Shown: positions 8,958 to 19,668, counted from the first letter of the stretch. The stretch: DNA of 64,000 nucleotides from Lacticaseibacillus pantheris DSM 15945 = JCM 12539 = NBRC 106106 (GCF_001311175.1 NZ_BBAI01000005.1:22210-86209); one strand, 5' to 3'. Numbers and translations: made by a program. Notes: generated by a model not told the origin, from the sequence alone.

Positions 8958-9761
8958 ATGATTAGTGCACCGGATGGACGTATTATTTTTGAACACGAAC
9001 GTGAAGACCTCGCAAAGATGGTTAAGTTGATTATGGAACGTGACGATACCAATATTGCGGGCGGTAATTTTTCCTTCAAGGTGACAGACGACGATGGCAA
9101 GGACTACATCATCATGACGCCAACGATGATGTCTCAGGCGTATATGGGAGAATTATCTCCAGAACAAATCTTGGTTGTTGAGCCGCACACTCGTCGAATT
9201 GTTGCCGGTGAAGGGAAGCTTACTCGTGAAATCAACTTACACGAAGGCGTTTATGATGCCAACCCTAACATTCGTGCTGTCTTACACTCTCACGCAATTA
9301 ACAACATGTTCTGGGCAACCAGCGGATTGCCTGAACCTAACGTCACGGAAGCAACTCAGAAGCTACATGAAATTGAGACCCTGGAGTACGAGCCAAATTG
9401 CTCGGAACCCCTAGCGGAGTTGGTCAGTGAACACATCACTGACATCGGCGATAGGGCACTGATGCATATGTATTTGTTGAATAGTCATGGTGTCTTAATT
9501 ACTGTTGGCAAAAAGGATAAGGTGATGGATGGGCTTTCCGCTATTCATCAGGCGTTGGCAATTGTCGATACTAGTGAGTGGAATGCGCAAATTGCGTACA
9601 AGCAAGCTGTGTTCCAAAAATTAGGGTTGTTGGATGGCTTCTACTCTGAAGGCTCTAAAATTGGTACTTTGGACGATCTCAAGGAAGGTAAGGCAATCTT
9701 TAATCCTAACGCAGGCATCGGCAAGTCAGATAAATCTAAAAAGCGCTCAGTGATTGTTTAA
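8958..9761 (+). CDS. Class II aldolase family protein (AraD/FucA type)
   Basis: This 267-residue protein belongs to the zinc-dependent class II aldolase/adducin family, which cleaves sugar 1-phosphates or epimerises pentulose phosphates. Zinc ligands are visible as His110 and His112 (LHSHAINN) and His177 (NSHGVL), and AGGNFSFKV is the substrate loop. It starts behind AAAGGACGG and is the last gene before a strong terminator. With the Gat-type PTS and the PfkB kinase it would complete a cleavage route to triose phosphates, which is an inference. The gene is intact. Confidence 0.88.
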   Translation: MISAPDGRIIFEHEREDLAKMVKLIMERDDTNIAGGNFSFKVTDDDGKDYIIMTPTMMSQAYMGELSPEQILVVEPHTRRIVAGEGKLTREINLHEGVYDANPNIRAVLHSHAINNMFWATSGLPEPNVTEATQKLHEIETLEYEPNCSEPLAELVSEHITDIGDRALMHMYLLNSHGVLITVGKKDKVMDGLSAIHQALAIVDTSEWNAQIAYKQAVFQKLGLLDGFYSEGSKIGTLDDLKEGKAIFNPNAGIGKSDKSKKRSVIV

Positions 9762-9804
9762 TAGGTAATGCAGAATTGAATAATTCCCCCCAAAAAAAAG
9801 ATTT

Positions 9805-9838
9805 AATCGCCCCACTTGGTCAGTGGGACGATTTTTTT
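9805..9838 (+). terminator. Terminator of the Gat-type operon
   Basis: AATCGCCCCACT (9805-9816) pairs with AGTGGGACGATT (9822-9833) with one wobble, and runs into seven T. Confidence 0.85.
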
Positions 9839-9924
9839 GTTCAAAAAAATGTGAGACTAATAATTTAATTGCCATTGACGTTAAAAAGTTATGAGTATAT
9901 GATGAAGACACTGAAAATGTTATG

Positions 9925-9938
9925 ACGTTCTATAACGT
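9925..9938. promoter_or_regulatory. Candidate operator upstream of the ABC operon
   Basis: The inverted repeat ACGTT-N4-AACGT lies 24 bases before the ABC binding-protein gene. A related double site is at 13769-13793, before the deglycase gene. The GntR regulator at 12236 is the obvious candidate to bind both; this is inferred from position. Confidence 0.4.
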
Positions 9939-9961
9939 GTTGCAAAAATGGAGGGAATTCT

Positions 9962-10781
9962 ATGTTTAAAAAAAGGGAAGATATTTATTGGAATTGCCGT
10001 TGCTTTACTGGCAACAATTTCTTTGTCAGCCTGTGGCAAGTCGGCCAATGCTTCGAGCGATGGTGATGTGGGGCGAATTCAGAAGAAGGGAACACTAGTG
10101 GTTGGTATTATTAGTTCCAATCCCCCGTATGAATTCCATACTAGCATCAATGGCAAGGACAAATTTAGGGGCTCAGATGTTAAATTGGTTAAAGCCATTT
10201 CAAAGAAGCTGGGCGTTAAGTATCAGCTTAAACAAATGGATGTGGACGGGTTGCTACCTGCATTACAGGCCAAAAAGGTGGATATGTTGGTGACATCATT
10301 AAGTCCAACCCCAGAGCGGAAAAAGGCGGCTGAATTTTCTAATGTTTACTACAAGAGCACCGCTGCTATTACAGTTAGAAAGACAGATTTCAAAAAAATT
10401 TAATGGCAATACTAAAGCACTGAGCCGGGCAACTATCGCGGTAGTTAATTCTTCAACTCAGGAAGCAATGTTACAAAAAAAATGTATCCTAACGCTACTT
10501 TGAAGAAATTCTCTAAGGTTACTGATTTAGCGCTGGCCGTTGCAAACAACAAGGCGGATGCTTTCTGTATTGATGTTCCCACTACCAAACTGCTTTTACG
10601 CCAAAATCCTTCATTGAAGCAGACCAACTTTAACCACGATGATGGTAGTGTTGGTGCCGCGGTAGCAATGCCCAAGGGTACATCGGAGAATCTGATTAAA
10701 AAGGTCAACCAAGTTATTAAGGCTAATAAGCAACAGTACTCCAAGTGGGTCATTGATGAGACTAAGTATGTTCAGGAATAA
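9962..10781 (+). CDS. ABC transporter substrate-binding lipoprotein, polar amino acid family
   Basis: Removing one A at 9968-9974 gives a lipoprotein signal MFKKGKIFIGIAVALL with lipobox LSAC and the lipid-bearing Cys at about residue 27. The rest is a family-3 solute-binding protein; GTLVVGIISSNPPYEF and SPTPERKKAAEFSNVYY carry the arginine that binds an amino-acid carboxylate. Further breaks are at A-runs 10392-10398 and 10475-10482. The start has a GGAGGG site. In context (kinase and deglycase downstream) the ligand may be a sugar-amino acid conjugate; this is inference. Confidence 0.87.
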
Positions 10782-10822
10782 AATTGATCAGCCACACGTA
10801 CCGGACTGAGGAGGAATGAAAA

Positions 10823-11497
10823 TTGGCGAATTTCTTTAGCGGTTTTTCATTTTTGAAAAACTATTGGCAGTTCTTCGTGACGGGTGTCGAGGTGACCATT
10901 GAGCTGGCAATTGTATCAATTATTTTGGGTACAGTGCTAGGAATAATGCTCGCGATGGCGAAGCGCTCAAAGGCATGGATATTAAGCCTGCTGTCCAAGG
11001 CATTTATCGGTTTTATTCGTGATACCCCGTTACTTGCTCAGATTTATATTGTTTATATTGCGCTCCCGGCGGTTACAGGTTTAAGCGTGCCGGACTTTGT
11101 AACCGGGGCAGTGGCGTTAACGTTATATTCGTCAGCGTACATTGCAGAAATTATTCGCAGTGGCATTCAATCGTTACCAGCAGGTCAAAGTGAAGCGGCT
11201 GCGAGCTTAGGAATGACGAGTAGGCAGGCAATGCGAGACATTATTTTACCGCAAGCGTTTAAGAACATTTTGCCTGCTTTAGGCAACCAATTTATTGGTA
11301 ACGTGAAGGATTCGTCTTTAGTTTCAGTATTGGGAATTACTGATTTGATGTACCAGGCGCAGACCGTGCGAGGGTCTACTGCGCTGGGATTACAGCCGAT
11401 ATTAGTTGCATCAGGATTGTATTTAATTATGACCTGGTTGTTGAACCGTGTGTTGAGCTATGGTGAAAGGAGGATGAGCGTAAGTGATAACCGTTAA
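10823..11497 (+). CDS. ABC transporter permease, polar amino acid (HisM/GlnP) family
   Basis: This 224-residue membrane protein has five or so hydrophobic segments and the EAA loop that contacts the ATPase (EAAASLGMTSRQAMRDIILP, about residues 132-151). It starts with TTG at 10823 behind GAGGAATG, and its 3' end overlaps the ATPase gene by 14 bases, which indicates one operon. A single permease gene suggests a homodimer. The gene is intact. Confidence 0.9.
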   Translation: MANFFSGFSFLKNYWQFFVTGVEVTIELAIVSIILGTVLGIMLAMAKRSKAWILSLLSKAFIGFIRDTPLLAQIYIVYIALPAVTGLSVPDFVTGAVALTLYSSAYIAEIIRSGIQSLPAGQSEAAASLGMTSRQAMRDIILPQAFKNILPALGNQFIGNVKDSSLVSVLGITDLMYQAQTVRGSTALGLQPILVASGLYLIMTWLLNRVLSYGERRMSVSDNR

Positions 11498-12212
11498 TCA
11501 TGTAGCTAAATCGTTCGGAGAAAATTTAGTGCTGTCTGATATTGATTTTGAAATTAATGATGGTGAGGTCGTAGTAGTAATTGGCCCTTCTGGCTCAGGA
11601 AAAAGCACGCTGTTGCGCTGTCTAAATGGGTTAGAGCAACCTACCAGCGGCACGGTCGCCGTGGACGGACAAGTTATTTCTGATGCTAAGGTTAAAATTG
11701 AAAAGATTCGTGCAAAGATGGGGATGGTGTTTCAGCAGTTCAATTTATTCCCACATTACACTGTTCTTGAAAATATTGTACATGCTCCAATGGTGGTTAA
11801 ACACGAAACAAGGGATGTTGCTACCAAGCATGCAAAAGAGTTGCTGAGGCAGGTAGGACTCGCAGAAAAAAATTAATAGTTATCCTTTATCACTATCTGG
11901 TGGACAGCAACAGCGGATTGCTATTGCACGAGCCTTGGCAATGGAACCAGAAATTATGCTCTTTGATGAACCGACCAGCGCCCTTGACCCTGAAATGGTG
12001 AAGGAAGTACTTCAGGTCATGAAATCTTTGGCGCACAGTGGCATGACAATGGTTGTTGTCACTCATGAGATGGGTTTTGCACGGGAGGTGGGGATCGAAT
12101 TCTGTTTATGGATGAGGGCAGGATTCAGGAGAGTGGAACTCCTGAAGAGGTCTTTGACCATCCTCAGTCTGAACGTACACGTGATTTCCTAAGTAAGGTA
12201 TTATATGACTAG
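11484..12212 (+). CDS. ABC transporter ATP-binding protein, polar amino acid family
   Basis: The ATPase shows Walker [11 protein letters not shown]-loop [11 protein letters not shown], signature LSGGQQQR and Walker [14 protein letters not shown], followed by the switch histidine (VVTHEMGFA). It starts with GTG at 11484, overlapping the permease. Two indels break it: one extra A at 11866-11872 and one missing G at 12090-12093. After correction the C-terminus is the normal family ending ([10 protein letters not shown]), stopping at 12212. It powers import of the ligand of the lipoprotein encoded two genes upstream. Confidence 0.9.
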
Positions 12213-12235
12213 AAAACAGAAACGGATGTGAGTAT

Positions 12236-12957
12236 ATGATTGATCGCCAGAGGGTCTCACCGCTTTACTTGCAGATAAAAAAAGCAAATTATTGCAGACA
12301 TTGAATCTCATAAATATCCTGAAGGTAGTCAGATACCATCAGAAGGTGAACTTGAGCAAAAGTATGGGGTCAGTCGTATTACGGTAAGACGCGCTGTTAG
12401 TGAATTGGTCACTGAAAATTTTTTTGGTCAAGAAACAAGGGCGTGGAACGTACGTGCAGCAGCCAAGGATGGTTCGTAACTTATTGTCCTTAGATAGTTA
12501 CACCCATTACCGTGAGTCATTGGGTGAGCGTCCGGAACGCCATGTTGTTAAAAATGAAATAGTAATGGCCGATTCTCGAATAGCTGAAGAGCTGGGTGTG
12601 GCAGAGGGTGCCGAAGTGTTTACTTTGGGACGAGTAATGCTATTAAGTCCTGGAAACTCAGGCTATGAGGAAAGCATATATTCAGTGGATCTTTTCCCTC
12701 AGCTAAATCAACTTGTCAATGATGATTCGTCAATGACCAAGTTATTGAAGGAACGGTATGGGGCAACGATGGGTAAGGATAGGAACATGATTAATGTAGT
12801 TTCTGCCACTACAGAAATTGCCGAATTAATTAATGTTGGAGTGGCCGAACCCGTTTATCAGGTAGACAAGACTACATTTAGCAATACAGGAAGCCGACTG
12901 TATCATTCCACTATGTTCTATGATGCTCGAAAGGTTAGCTTTGTAGTCGAAAATTAG
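12236..12957 (+). CDS. GntR-family regulator with UTRA sensor domain
   Basis: The N-terminal winged helix (YLQIKKQIIADIES, IPSEGELEQKYGVSRITVRR) is followed by a UTRA effector domain (about residues 90-235), the HutC subfamily that senses small metabolites such as sugar phosphates. The frame is restored at an A-run (12277-12283) and a T-run (12419-12425), one base each. It lies between the ABC genes and the kinase, in the same direction, so it is probably the local regulator. A second UTRA regulator is at 14872-15602. Confidence 0.87.
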
Positions 12958-12966
12958 GGAGGCAAC

Positions 12967-13771
12967 ATGAAGGCTATTGGTATAGGCGATAACGTTGTCG
13001 ATATGTATTTAACTGAAAAAAAAGATGTATTTGGGTGGTAACGCACTTAACTTTGCCGTTTTCGCAAATCGCCTTGGAATAGACTCAGCATTTGTTGGCG
13101 TTTTTGGTAATGATCAACGGGCTAGTTTTGCTTTGGACGTGCTGAATCAACTTAATGTTGACACGTCACATTCGAAGGCTAATCCCGGCGAAAATGGATT
13201 TTCAAGGGTGGAGTTACTTAACGGGGACCGTAGATTTCTAGGCAGCAATCGTGGCGGTGTGTTACGGGATGGCTTAAATCTAAACGTTTACGACATTGAA
13301 TTTATTAATGGGTTTGATTTGGCACATTTCAATATTAACGGTTCAGCCGATGAGTATCTGGACCTAGTCAAAATTCCCAAAGTATATGATTTCTCAGATC
13401 TATTCACCGAAGAAGTGATAGCCCAAGTGGCAGGTAAGGTGGGCTTGGCGTGCTTTTCGTGTGGTGGTATGTCCAAAGGCGATGTTGATAGCTTATGCCA
13501 CTTCGTCGAAAAAGCGGGTTGCGATAGTGTTCTATGCACATTAGGTAGTCAAGGATCCGTTGTTTATAGTAACGGATTGTTTTACTGGCAGGATGCTGTT
13601 CGAGTAAAGGCTGTGGACACTATGGGAGCGGGTGACGCCTTCATTACTGCTTTTTCGATAGAGTGGGTACAGAAAACTCATTCTATCGAGGAGTCCATGA
13701 TAAAGGCTCGGGATTTTGCAACTGAGCAGGTCATGACTAATGGGTCATTCGGTTTCGGACGGTCATTTTAA
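12967..13771 (+). CDS. PfkB-family kinase resembling fructoselysine 6-kinase
   Basis: This protein of about 267 residues starts MKAIGIGDNVVDMYLTEKK, and the family motifs LGGNALNFAV and VDTMGAGDAFITAF match the FrlD type more closely than FruK or LacC. FrlD phosphorylates an imported Amadori compound on carbon 6 of its sugar part, making the substrate of the FrlB deglycase. Removal of one A at 13016-13023 restores the frame. The GGGAGG site overlaps the stop of the GntR gene. The deglycase follows 55 bases on, which fits. The exact substrate is unknown. Confidence 0.8.
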
Positions 13772-13793
13772 CGTTAGTTCTTATATAACGTTA
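13769..13793. promoter_or_regulatory. Paired TAACGTTA palindromes before the deglycase gene
   Basis: Two copies of the perfect 8-bp palindrome TAACGTTA start 17 bases apart, between the kinase stop and the deglycase start. They resemble the site at 9925-9938 and may bind the local GntR regulator. Confidence 0.4.
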
Positions 13794-13826
13794 TAGCACG
13801 TATTGAAAAAAAGGAGAATAAACGGT

Positions 13827-14825
13827 ATGCAAAATGAAGTACAGACCACGTCATTGGTAGAAGTTCAACAGATGGTTCAAAGTATTACTAAGCAACAAGG
13901 AATTAGTACGTTAGCCTTTGTTGGCTGTGGCGCATCGATGTCAGAACTTTACCCGGCAAAGTATTTTCTGGAGCAAGAGGCGCATTCCCTACGAACTGCA
14001 CTGTTGACCGCGAATGAATTCAACTATGCGCGTCCTAACTTTGCGGATGAGAGTGCTGTTGTCGTTGTCGCTTCGCTAGGGGGAACCACCAAAGAATCCA
14101 TCGAGGCTACAAAAAAATGCACATGATTGGGGATGTACCGTTGTGGCGGTTACCCATAATCCCGATGCAAAATTAACGGAGGCGGCCGATTATGTCCTGG
14201 TTCACAGTTTCTTTACCAGCTATGCGACCAAGGCGGCTAAAACCAAAGTGGTGTTAGAATTCTCTGCTGAAATGTTAAATGCCGTTGAGGCTACGATAAT
14301 TACGATGCCATACAGACAGCATTTGCGGGAATTGATGATGTAATTAATGAAGGGGTCAAATCAGTTACACCCGCAGCAAAGGAGTTTGCACAGGAATATA
14401 AGGATGATCAACTGATCTATACGATCTCAAGCGGTGCCACTTTCGGGACAGCATACTCTACTGCTAACTTTTTATTTATGGAAATGCAGTGGATTGCCAG
14501 TCCGGTAATTCATTCTGGTGAGTATTTTCATGGCCCGTTTGAGATGACTAATAATGGAACACCATACCTACTGTTTATGAATGACGGGAAGACCAGGCAT
14601 CTTGATGCACGTGTATTGGAGTTCCTGCAACGGTTTGATGCACGGGTTACGGTAATTGATGCTAAGGACTATGGTCTGGACAGCGTTTGTGCACCGACTG
14701 TAATTGATTACTTTAATCCACTCATTATTACTGGGGTAATGCGTGTATACGCTGAAGAACTGGCGAAGGTCAGGAATCATCCTTTAACTAAGCGACAGTA
14801 TATGTGGAAACTGGAAAATTACTAG
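13827..14825 (+). CDS. SIS-domain sugar-amine deglycase (FrlB/GfrE-like), copy 1
   Basis: This protein of about 332 residues has two SIS (sugar isomerase) domains of the FrlB group, which split a 6-phosphated sugar-amine into glucose 6-phosphate and the free amine or amino acid. Visible are FVGCGASMSELYPA (first SIS), ASLGGTTKESIEATKNAHD, the mid motif SGATFGTAYSTANF and the catalytic-region HSGEYFHGPFEM, ending RQYMWKLENY. Breaks are one extra A at 14111-14117 and one missing G near 14290. AAGGAG precedes the start. It is the last gene of the ABC module. Copies 2 and 3 are at 15779 and 22498; copy 3 is clearly the closer relative. Confidence 0.85.
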
Positions 14826-14830
14826 AATTA

Positions 14831-14861
14831 AAAAGCTCGCGGATTTTCCGCGAGCTTTTTG
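14831..14861. terminator. Bidirectional terminator after deglycase copy 1
   Basis: AAAAGCTCGCGG pairs perfectly with CCGCGAGCTTTT around a five-base loop and is flanked by A and T tracts. It separates the convergent deglycase and GntR genes. Confidence 0.9.
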
Positions 14862-14871
14862 TTTAGGAATA

Positions 14872-15602
14872 TTACTGAATCAATTCATATTTATATTTGT
14901 CACTTCTGATAACTTGTCTCGTTATATGGAGAGGATGATCGTTTTGATCGTAAACAAAATCAGTAATTTGCATAAGTGAGGTATCCCGCTCTACATTCAG
15001 TAAGAAAGCCTCACTGGTACTAGCCTTTGTAATGTCGAACATTTTATGACCACCAGCAGGCACTTCATTAAATTGGTCATGTAAAACCTGGTAAAGTGAT
15101 CCATTAAGATTTTCACTGGTGATGCTTGAAAACTCTTCGGTAAAGTAAATGTATTCCACGCAGAACGGACTCTTGTCTACGTATCGTAAGCGTGTGAGCT
15201 TCAGTAATGGGGTCTTGGGCTCGATACCGAAAAATTCTGCCTGTTCCTTAGACGCTCTGGTGGGTTGAATATCTACTAGTTTGGTACTGATTGACGCTCC
15301 CAAATTTTCCACGTTATTGGTTAGACTGAAGAATTGGCTGCGTGTTGTTTCATTACTGGTACCATCCTGAACGAAGGTACCTTGCCATGTATCTTAACCA
15401 GCACACCCTTGTTGACGAGAATGCGTAACGCGTGGCGAACAGTGCTCCGACTATAGCCAGTACTGCGTTGTAACTCTAGTTCAGTCGGAATTTGAGCGCC
15501 CGGGAGGTACTTTTCGTGATTGATGTCGTTCAGTATTTTATTTGCTAATTGCTCGTACAGCGTCAGTGATGACTGCTTTAAGTTGGCCGTTAAACTCCCC
15601 AT
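14872..15602 (-). CDS. GntR-family regulator with UTRA domain, copy 2
   Basis: About 243 residues: a winged helix (LYEQLANKILNDI, IPTELELQRSTGYSRSTVRH) and a UTRA domain (LLKLTRLRYVDKSPFCVEY). One base is missing in the CC at 15380-15381, where the expected wing IHGKGTFVQDG is interrupted. The start at 15602 follows a GGGGAGGT site. The gene is divergent from deglycase copy 2 and separated by 176 bases that contain several GTTGTAT motifs, so it likely controls that gene and itself. Confidence 0.86.
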
Positions 15603-15641
15603 GATTGGTACCTCCCCCCAGCAATGATAGATAAGCACAGT

Positions 15642-15760
15642 ATACAACAAAAAAAATTGTGGTAGAAACAAACTTAGTTGATTTTAAGAAAGGGCTTGCA
15701 CTATCACTAAAAAGCGTTTATTCTGAGGTCGTCTCAAAAAAAAGTTGTATGCAGTTGTAT
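15642..15760. promoter_or_regulatory. Candidate GntR operator motifs GTTGTAT
   Basis: GTTGTAT occurs at 15744-15750 and 15754-15760 (one helical turn apart) and inverted (ATACAAC) at 15642-15648, in the divergent region between the second GntR gene and deglycase copy 2. Another copy lies at 16834-16840 before the sigma-54 activator gene. Binding is inferred from repetition and position. Confidence 0.45.
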
Positions 15761-15778
15761 CTAACATGGGAGGACAAC

Positions 15779-16768
15779 ATGAACAAAATACAAACGACGG
15801 TGGGCAGTATAATTCAGCGGGTCTTTAAGGAAAGTAATGAATCAGTTAGGCGCGTTGTATGGATTGGGGCAGGTGGATCTTTCGGGGGCTTTTATGCCGC
15901 ACAATACTTTATGACTCGCAATGCAGTCACGTTTAGTTCGGAAATGTTTACTAGCAACGAATTTGTCATGGCGCCGCCAGCATATGTTGGGGATGATACT
16001 CTGGCAGTTGTCTGCTCAATGCGAGGTACTAAGGAAACTTGCGAGGCGGCCAGGGTTGCTAAGTCCCTAGGCGCGCACGTTGTAGCATTATACGTGGATC
16101 CATCCGAATTAACCGAAATAGCCGATTATCAAGTTAAGTATGAAAGCTTGGCCCTTGATGAAAGTAAAACTGAGTTATCCAACACAAGCATTGCATTGAT
16201 GATGGCGATGGAGTTAGTGGATAGGACTGATGGCTATGCTGACCATGATGTCGCAATGAGTGCGTTTGACAACGTTGACGCAATATATCGACGTACCGTT
16301 GGAACCACTACGCCGCTAGCCCAAAAATGGGCTGAAAAAAAATAAAATGCGTAAGCCAATTTATGTGTTGGGGAGTGGACCGGCCTATGGCGCAGCTTAT
16401 ATTTTTTCTATTTGCAACATTGAGGAGATGCTACAAATTAGTTCGCCAACCACCAACAGCTGCGAGTATTTTCACGGACCGTTTGAGACACTGGATAAAA
16501 CCACTTCGGTTTTCCAACTGGTGTCTGTTGGCCGTACACGACCCGCGGATGAGCGGTCGGTTCGTTTCTTAAAGGAATATGGTGGGGATAACGTGTACAT
16601 TCTTGATGCAAAGGAATCGGTCTGAACGATTTGGATGATCGGGTGTCGGAATACTTTAACCACATCATTTTTGCACCAATACTGAACAATGTTTACATGC
16701 GCGCATTGTCAGCAGAAATTCAGAAATCTTTCCTGACGCGGCGATACATGTGGAAAGTGAATTACTAA
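15779..16768 (+). CDS. SIS-domain sugar-amine deglycase (FrlB/GfrF-like), copy 2
   Basis: About 329 residues with two SIS domains: WIGAGGSFGGFYAAQYF near residue 30, then CSMRGTKETCEAAR, YVLGSGPAYGAAY and SCEYFHGPFETL near the active site, ending RRYMWKVNY. Breaks are one extra A at 16335-16342 and one missing A near 16615. A GGGAGG site precedes the start. It is more divergent from copies 1 and 3 than they are from each other. In Salmonella the gfr system has two different deglycases; this could be the second one for the PTS module downstream, or serve another substrate. It lies between the GntR gene and the sigma-54 activator. Confidence 0.82.
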
Positions 16769-16848
16769 ATTTGGTAAAAATGGGTCAAGATTAGGTTGAT
16801 GTTATACCCCCTTGTTGAAAGGAAATGTACCCTGTTGTATGCTTGGGG

Positions 16849-16862
16849 TACAAGCGCTTTCA
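16849..16862 (+). promoter_or_regulatory. cre-like site before the sigma-54 activator gene
   Basis: TACAAGCGCTTTCA differs from the CcpA consensus (TGNAANCGNTNNCA) at one position only. It lies 19 bases before the activator start, beside a GTTGTAT motif, suggesting glucose repression of the regulator. Confidence 0.5.
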
Positions 16863-16880
16863 ATTAAGGGGGCTTTTATT

Positions 16881-19628
16881 TTGTCTGAGGATATTAAGAG
16901 TGAAATTTATACTCGTCTAGTCTCTCTTTGCGAAGAGGGCGATCTTAGCGCTGTAATAATAACGGCAGATACTATTGCCAATAACCTGCAAATTAAGCGT
17001 AATACGGCCAGTCATTATTTGAACATGCTGGTTACTGAAGGAAAAGTAATCAAAGTTAATACAAGACCGGTTAGATTCTATTCGCGGGCGGCGGTTGAAA
17101 AAGCAATTGGAAAAGCATTGGTCGATTCAATATATTCATCGACTGCTGACATCTTTCATCAAAAAGGAATCCCTGATGATCCTATGAGCGCGGTGATTGG
17201 CTCAAAGCAATCACTTTTTTTTCACAAGTTAAAAGGATGAAAGCCGCTGCACGATATCCAGGCGTTGGACTACCCGTATTATTGACGGGACCAACTGGTT
17301 CGGGGAAGTCGTACTTAGCTCGAGTATTCTATGACTATTGTGTTAGTGAGGGTTACCTTAGCGGCGACAGTTCGTTTGTTCATCTTAATTGTGCAGAATA
17401 CGCTGATAATCCAGAACTACTAGCCAGCATTCTCTTTGGCTATAGGCGGGGAGCGTTTACGGGAGCAAGCAAAGACAGCCCGGGACTGTTCGATCAAGCG
17501 GATAAGGGGATGCTATTTCTAGATGAAGTGCACCGTCTTGGTGCCAAAGGACAAGAAAAGCTATTCGAGTATTTAGACAACGGTGTCATCTCGCCCCTTG
17601 GCGAGACTAAGGCTGGCCATAAGGTCACTGTACGGTTAGTGTTTGCTACCACCGAGAATGTTCAGAGCAACTTTTTACAAACCTTTATACGGCGAATTCC
17701 GGTTCAAGTGGAGATCCCAGGCATCAATGAGCGAACGCAATTTGAACGTGAGAGTCTAGCAAAACTTTTCTTCCTTAACCAGTCTCGCCGTATTGGTAAG
17801 GACATCAAGTTAAGCAAACAAGTACTGAGCATTTTAACCAGCCAACACTATGATAGTAATGTTGGACAAATGAAGAATTATATTACTTTGGCTGTAGCCA
17901 ATGCGCTTGCAAAGGTTAACGAGAGTAGCAAAAATTTACTTGTTGACATTGGAAATTTGCCAAATGAGATTTGGAGTAAGAATGATGCCGATAGCGTTCG
18001 TTTACGCCTGAGCGGTGATGGTACGACTATCCTGATTCGTAGTGGTATGAATTTGAAGGAGCTAATTGATGATGATTCTGATCAGGATAATCAAATTCGC
18101 TTAATTTTTACGCAAATATTGGGATTATATGACAATCTAGGCCTATCTCTGCAATTTATTAAGAGCAGTACAGATTTAATCAATACTCTGAGCGATGAAA
18201 TGATTTTTAGCAACGTGATTGATCGTGGCGAGGTGCCATTGGATCTCATGAAGAAAATGACTCAGGCTAAACTGCACTCACTTGAAGATAATTTTTCGGT
18301 GAAATTTTCCGGAAATTCGTTGGTGGTAATTGCTTACTTCTTATACTACAGGCAGTTTAATTACTGGGTACTGACTGCTAAAAATCATGAGTTATTGAAT
18401 GAAATCAGTTCAAATCTAGCAGAGCAGGATGCGAGTGTTGCAACTTTTACCGATGAAATACTTAAAATGACCCATTCTGCCTTATCACTGCCTGTGGACG
18501 TTGTGGACAGGTTGTTTTTGCAATTATATCTACATGAAGCAATCAAGGTGACTAAGAACAATACGATTCGTTGCCTGGTTCTAGCACACGGCTACTCGAC
18601 AGCTAGTAGCATTGCTAATGTCGTGAATAGACTGGTAGGATATTCAGCCTTAGGTTATATTGATATGCCATTAAACATTAGCGTGGAGACTATTGGGCAA
18701 AGGGTGTCAGAATACATTGCTAGTAATTCCATTACTTCAGGATTGATTTTAATGGTAGATATGGGCTCACTTTCAGGGATTCATAAGTATATTCACGGAA
18801 CGATTGATTTTCCAATCGGCATAATTACAAATGTGTCTACTCAGTCGGCCCTTTCCGTGGTGGACCAGGTTGCCCACAATAAGTCTATAGACGAAATAGT
18901 TACCCACACGGCCAAAACTGTGCACAGTGAAGGAAGGACTATTTATCCTCAGGAAGTTAAAAAGAATTTGATTATTACGTGTTGCAATACCGGAATTGGT
19001 ACAGCAAACCAAATTAAGCGGTTGTTGGATAGTAGCTTTGCAGAAAAAAATTGATGTTGTGGTTAATGCTTACGAATACGCCGTGGTTAGTGATAGTAGT
19101 CAAATGGCCACACTACGACGTACCTATAATGTTCTGGCGATTGTCGGAACCGTTAACCCACATGCGGAAGGGGTACCCTTCATACCACTGGAAAAATTGA
19201 TATTGGGTGAGGATTCAGGAGCAATGTTGCGTGCGCTGGGTGTTGTGGCTGGCAAGAAGCAAGTTGATGAAATTGTGACAACCTTGTTGCATAACTTTAC
19301 CATTGAGCGGGTGATTAACTCACTGACTATACTGGACGCTTCTGGTGTAATGGATGCAATTGATGTGGTAATGAGCTGCTTTGTCCAACTGTCGGGTAGT
19401 GTGTTGGCTAATCCACAACGAATGGCTTTGTATGTTCATGTTAGTTGCATGATTGAACGACTAATACGTAACGAACCAATTACCACCTATGACTGGAAGA
19501 CTAATGATTTTGACACAAAAACGGTCGAGGACATCAAAAAGGCGCTTAGTGTCATAGAAACCAAATATAGTGTCACGGTCCCGAAAAGCGAGGTGGGGTA
19601 TATTTATGATATTATTCGTGGAGATTAG
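16881..19628 (+). CDS. LevR/GfrR-type sigma-54-dependent PTS activator
   Basis: Joining three frames gives about 915 residues: an N-terminal winged helix, an AAA+ domain (Walker A GPTGSGKS, the sigma-54 contact motif GAFTGA in RRGAFTGASKDS, Walker B MLFLDEVHR), PRD1, an EIIA-Man-like domain (VLAHGYSTASSIAN), an EIIB-like domain (TCCNTGIGTANQIK) and PRD2 (LYVHVSCMIERLI). This is the LevR/ManR/GfrR family, whose activity is set by PTS phosphorylation. Indels are in runs 17215-17222 and 19044-19050. I chose TTG at 16881 behind AAGGGGGC. It lies directly upstream of a -24/-12 promoter and a mannose-type PTS, which it should switch on. Confidence 0.92.
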
Positions 19629-19668
19629 CTAGTTCCAGGCGTTTTTAGATAGGTTGTAAGTATATTGA

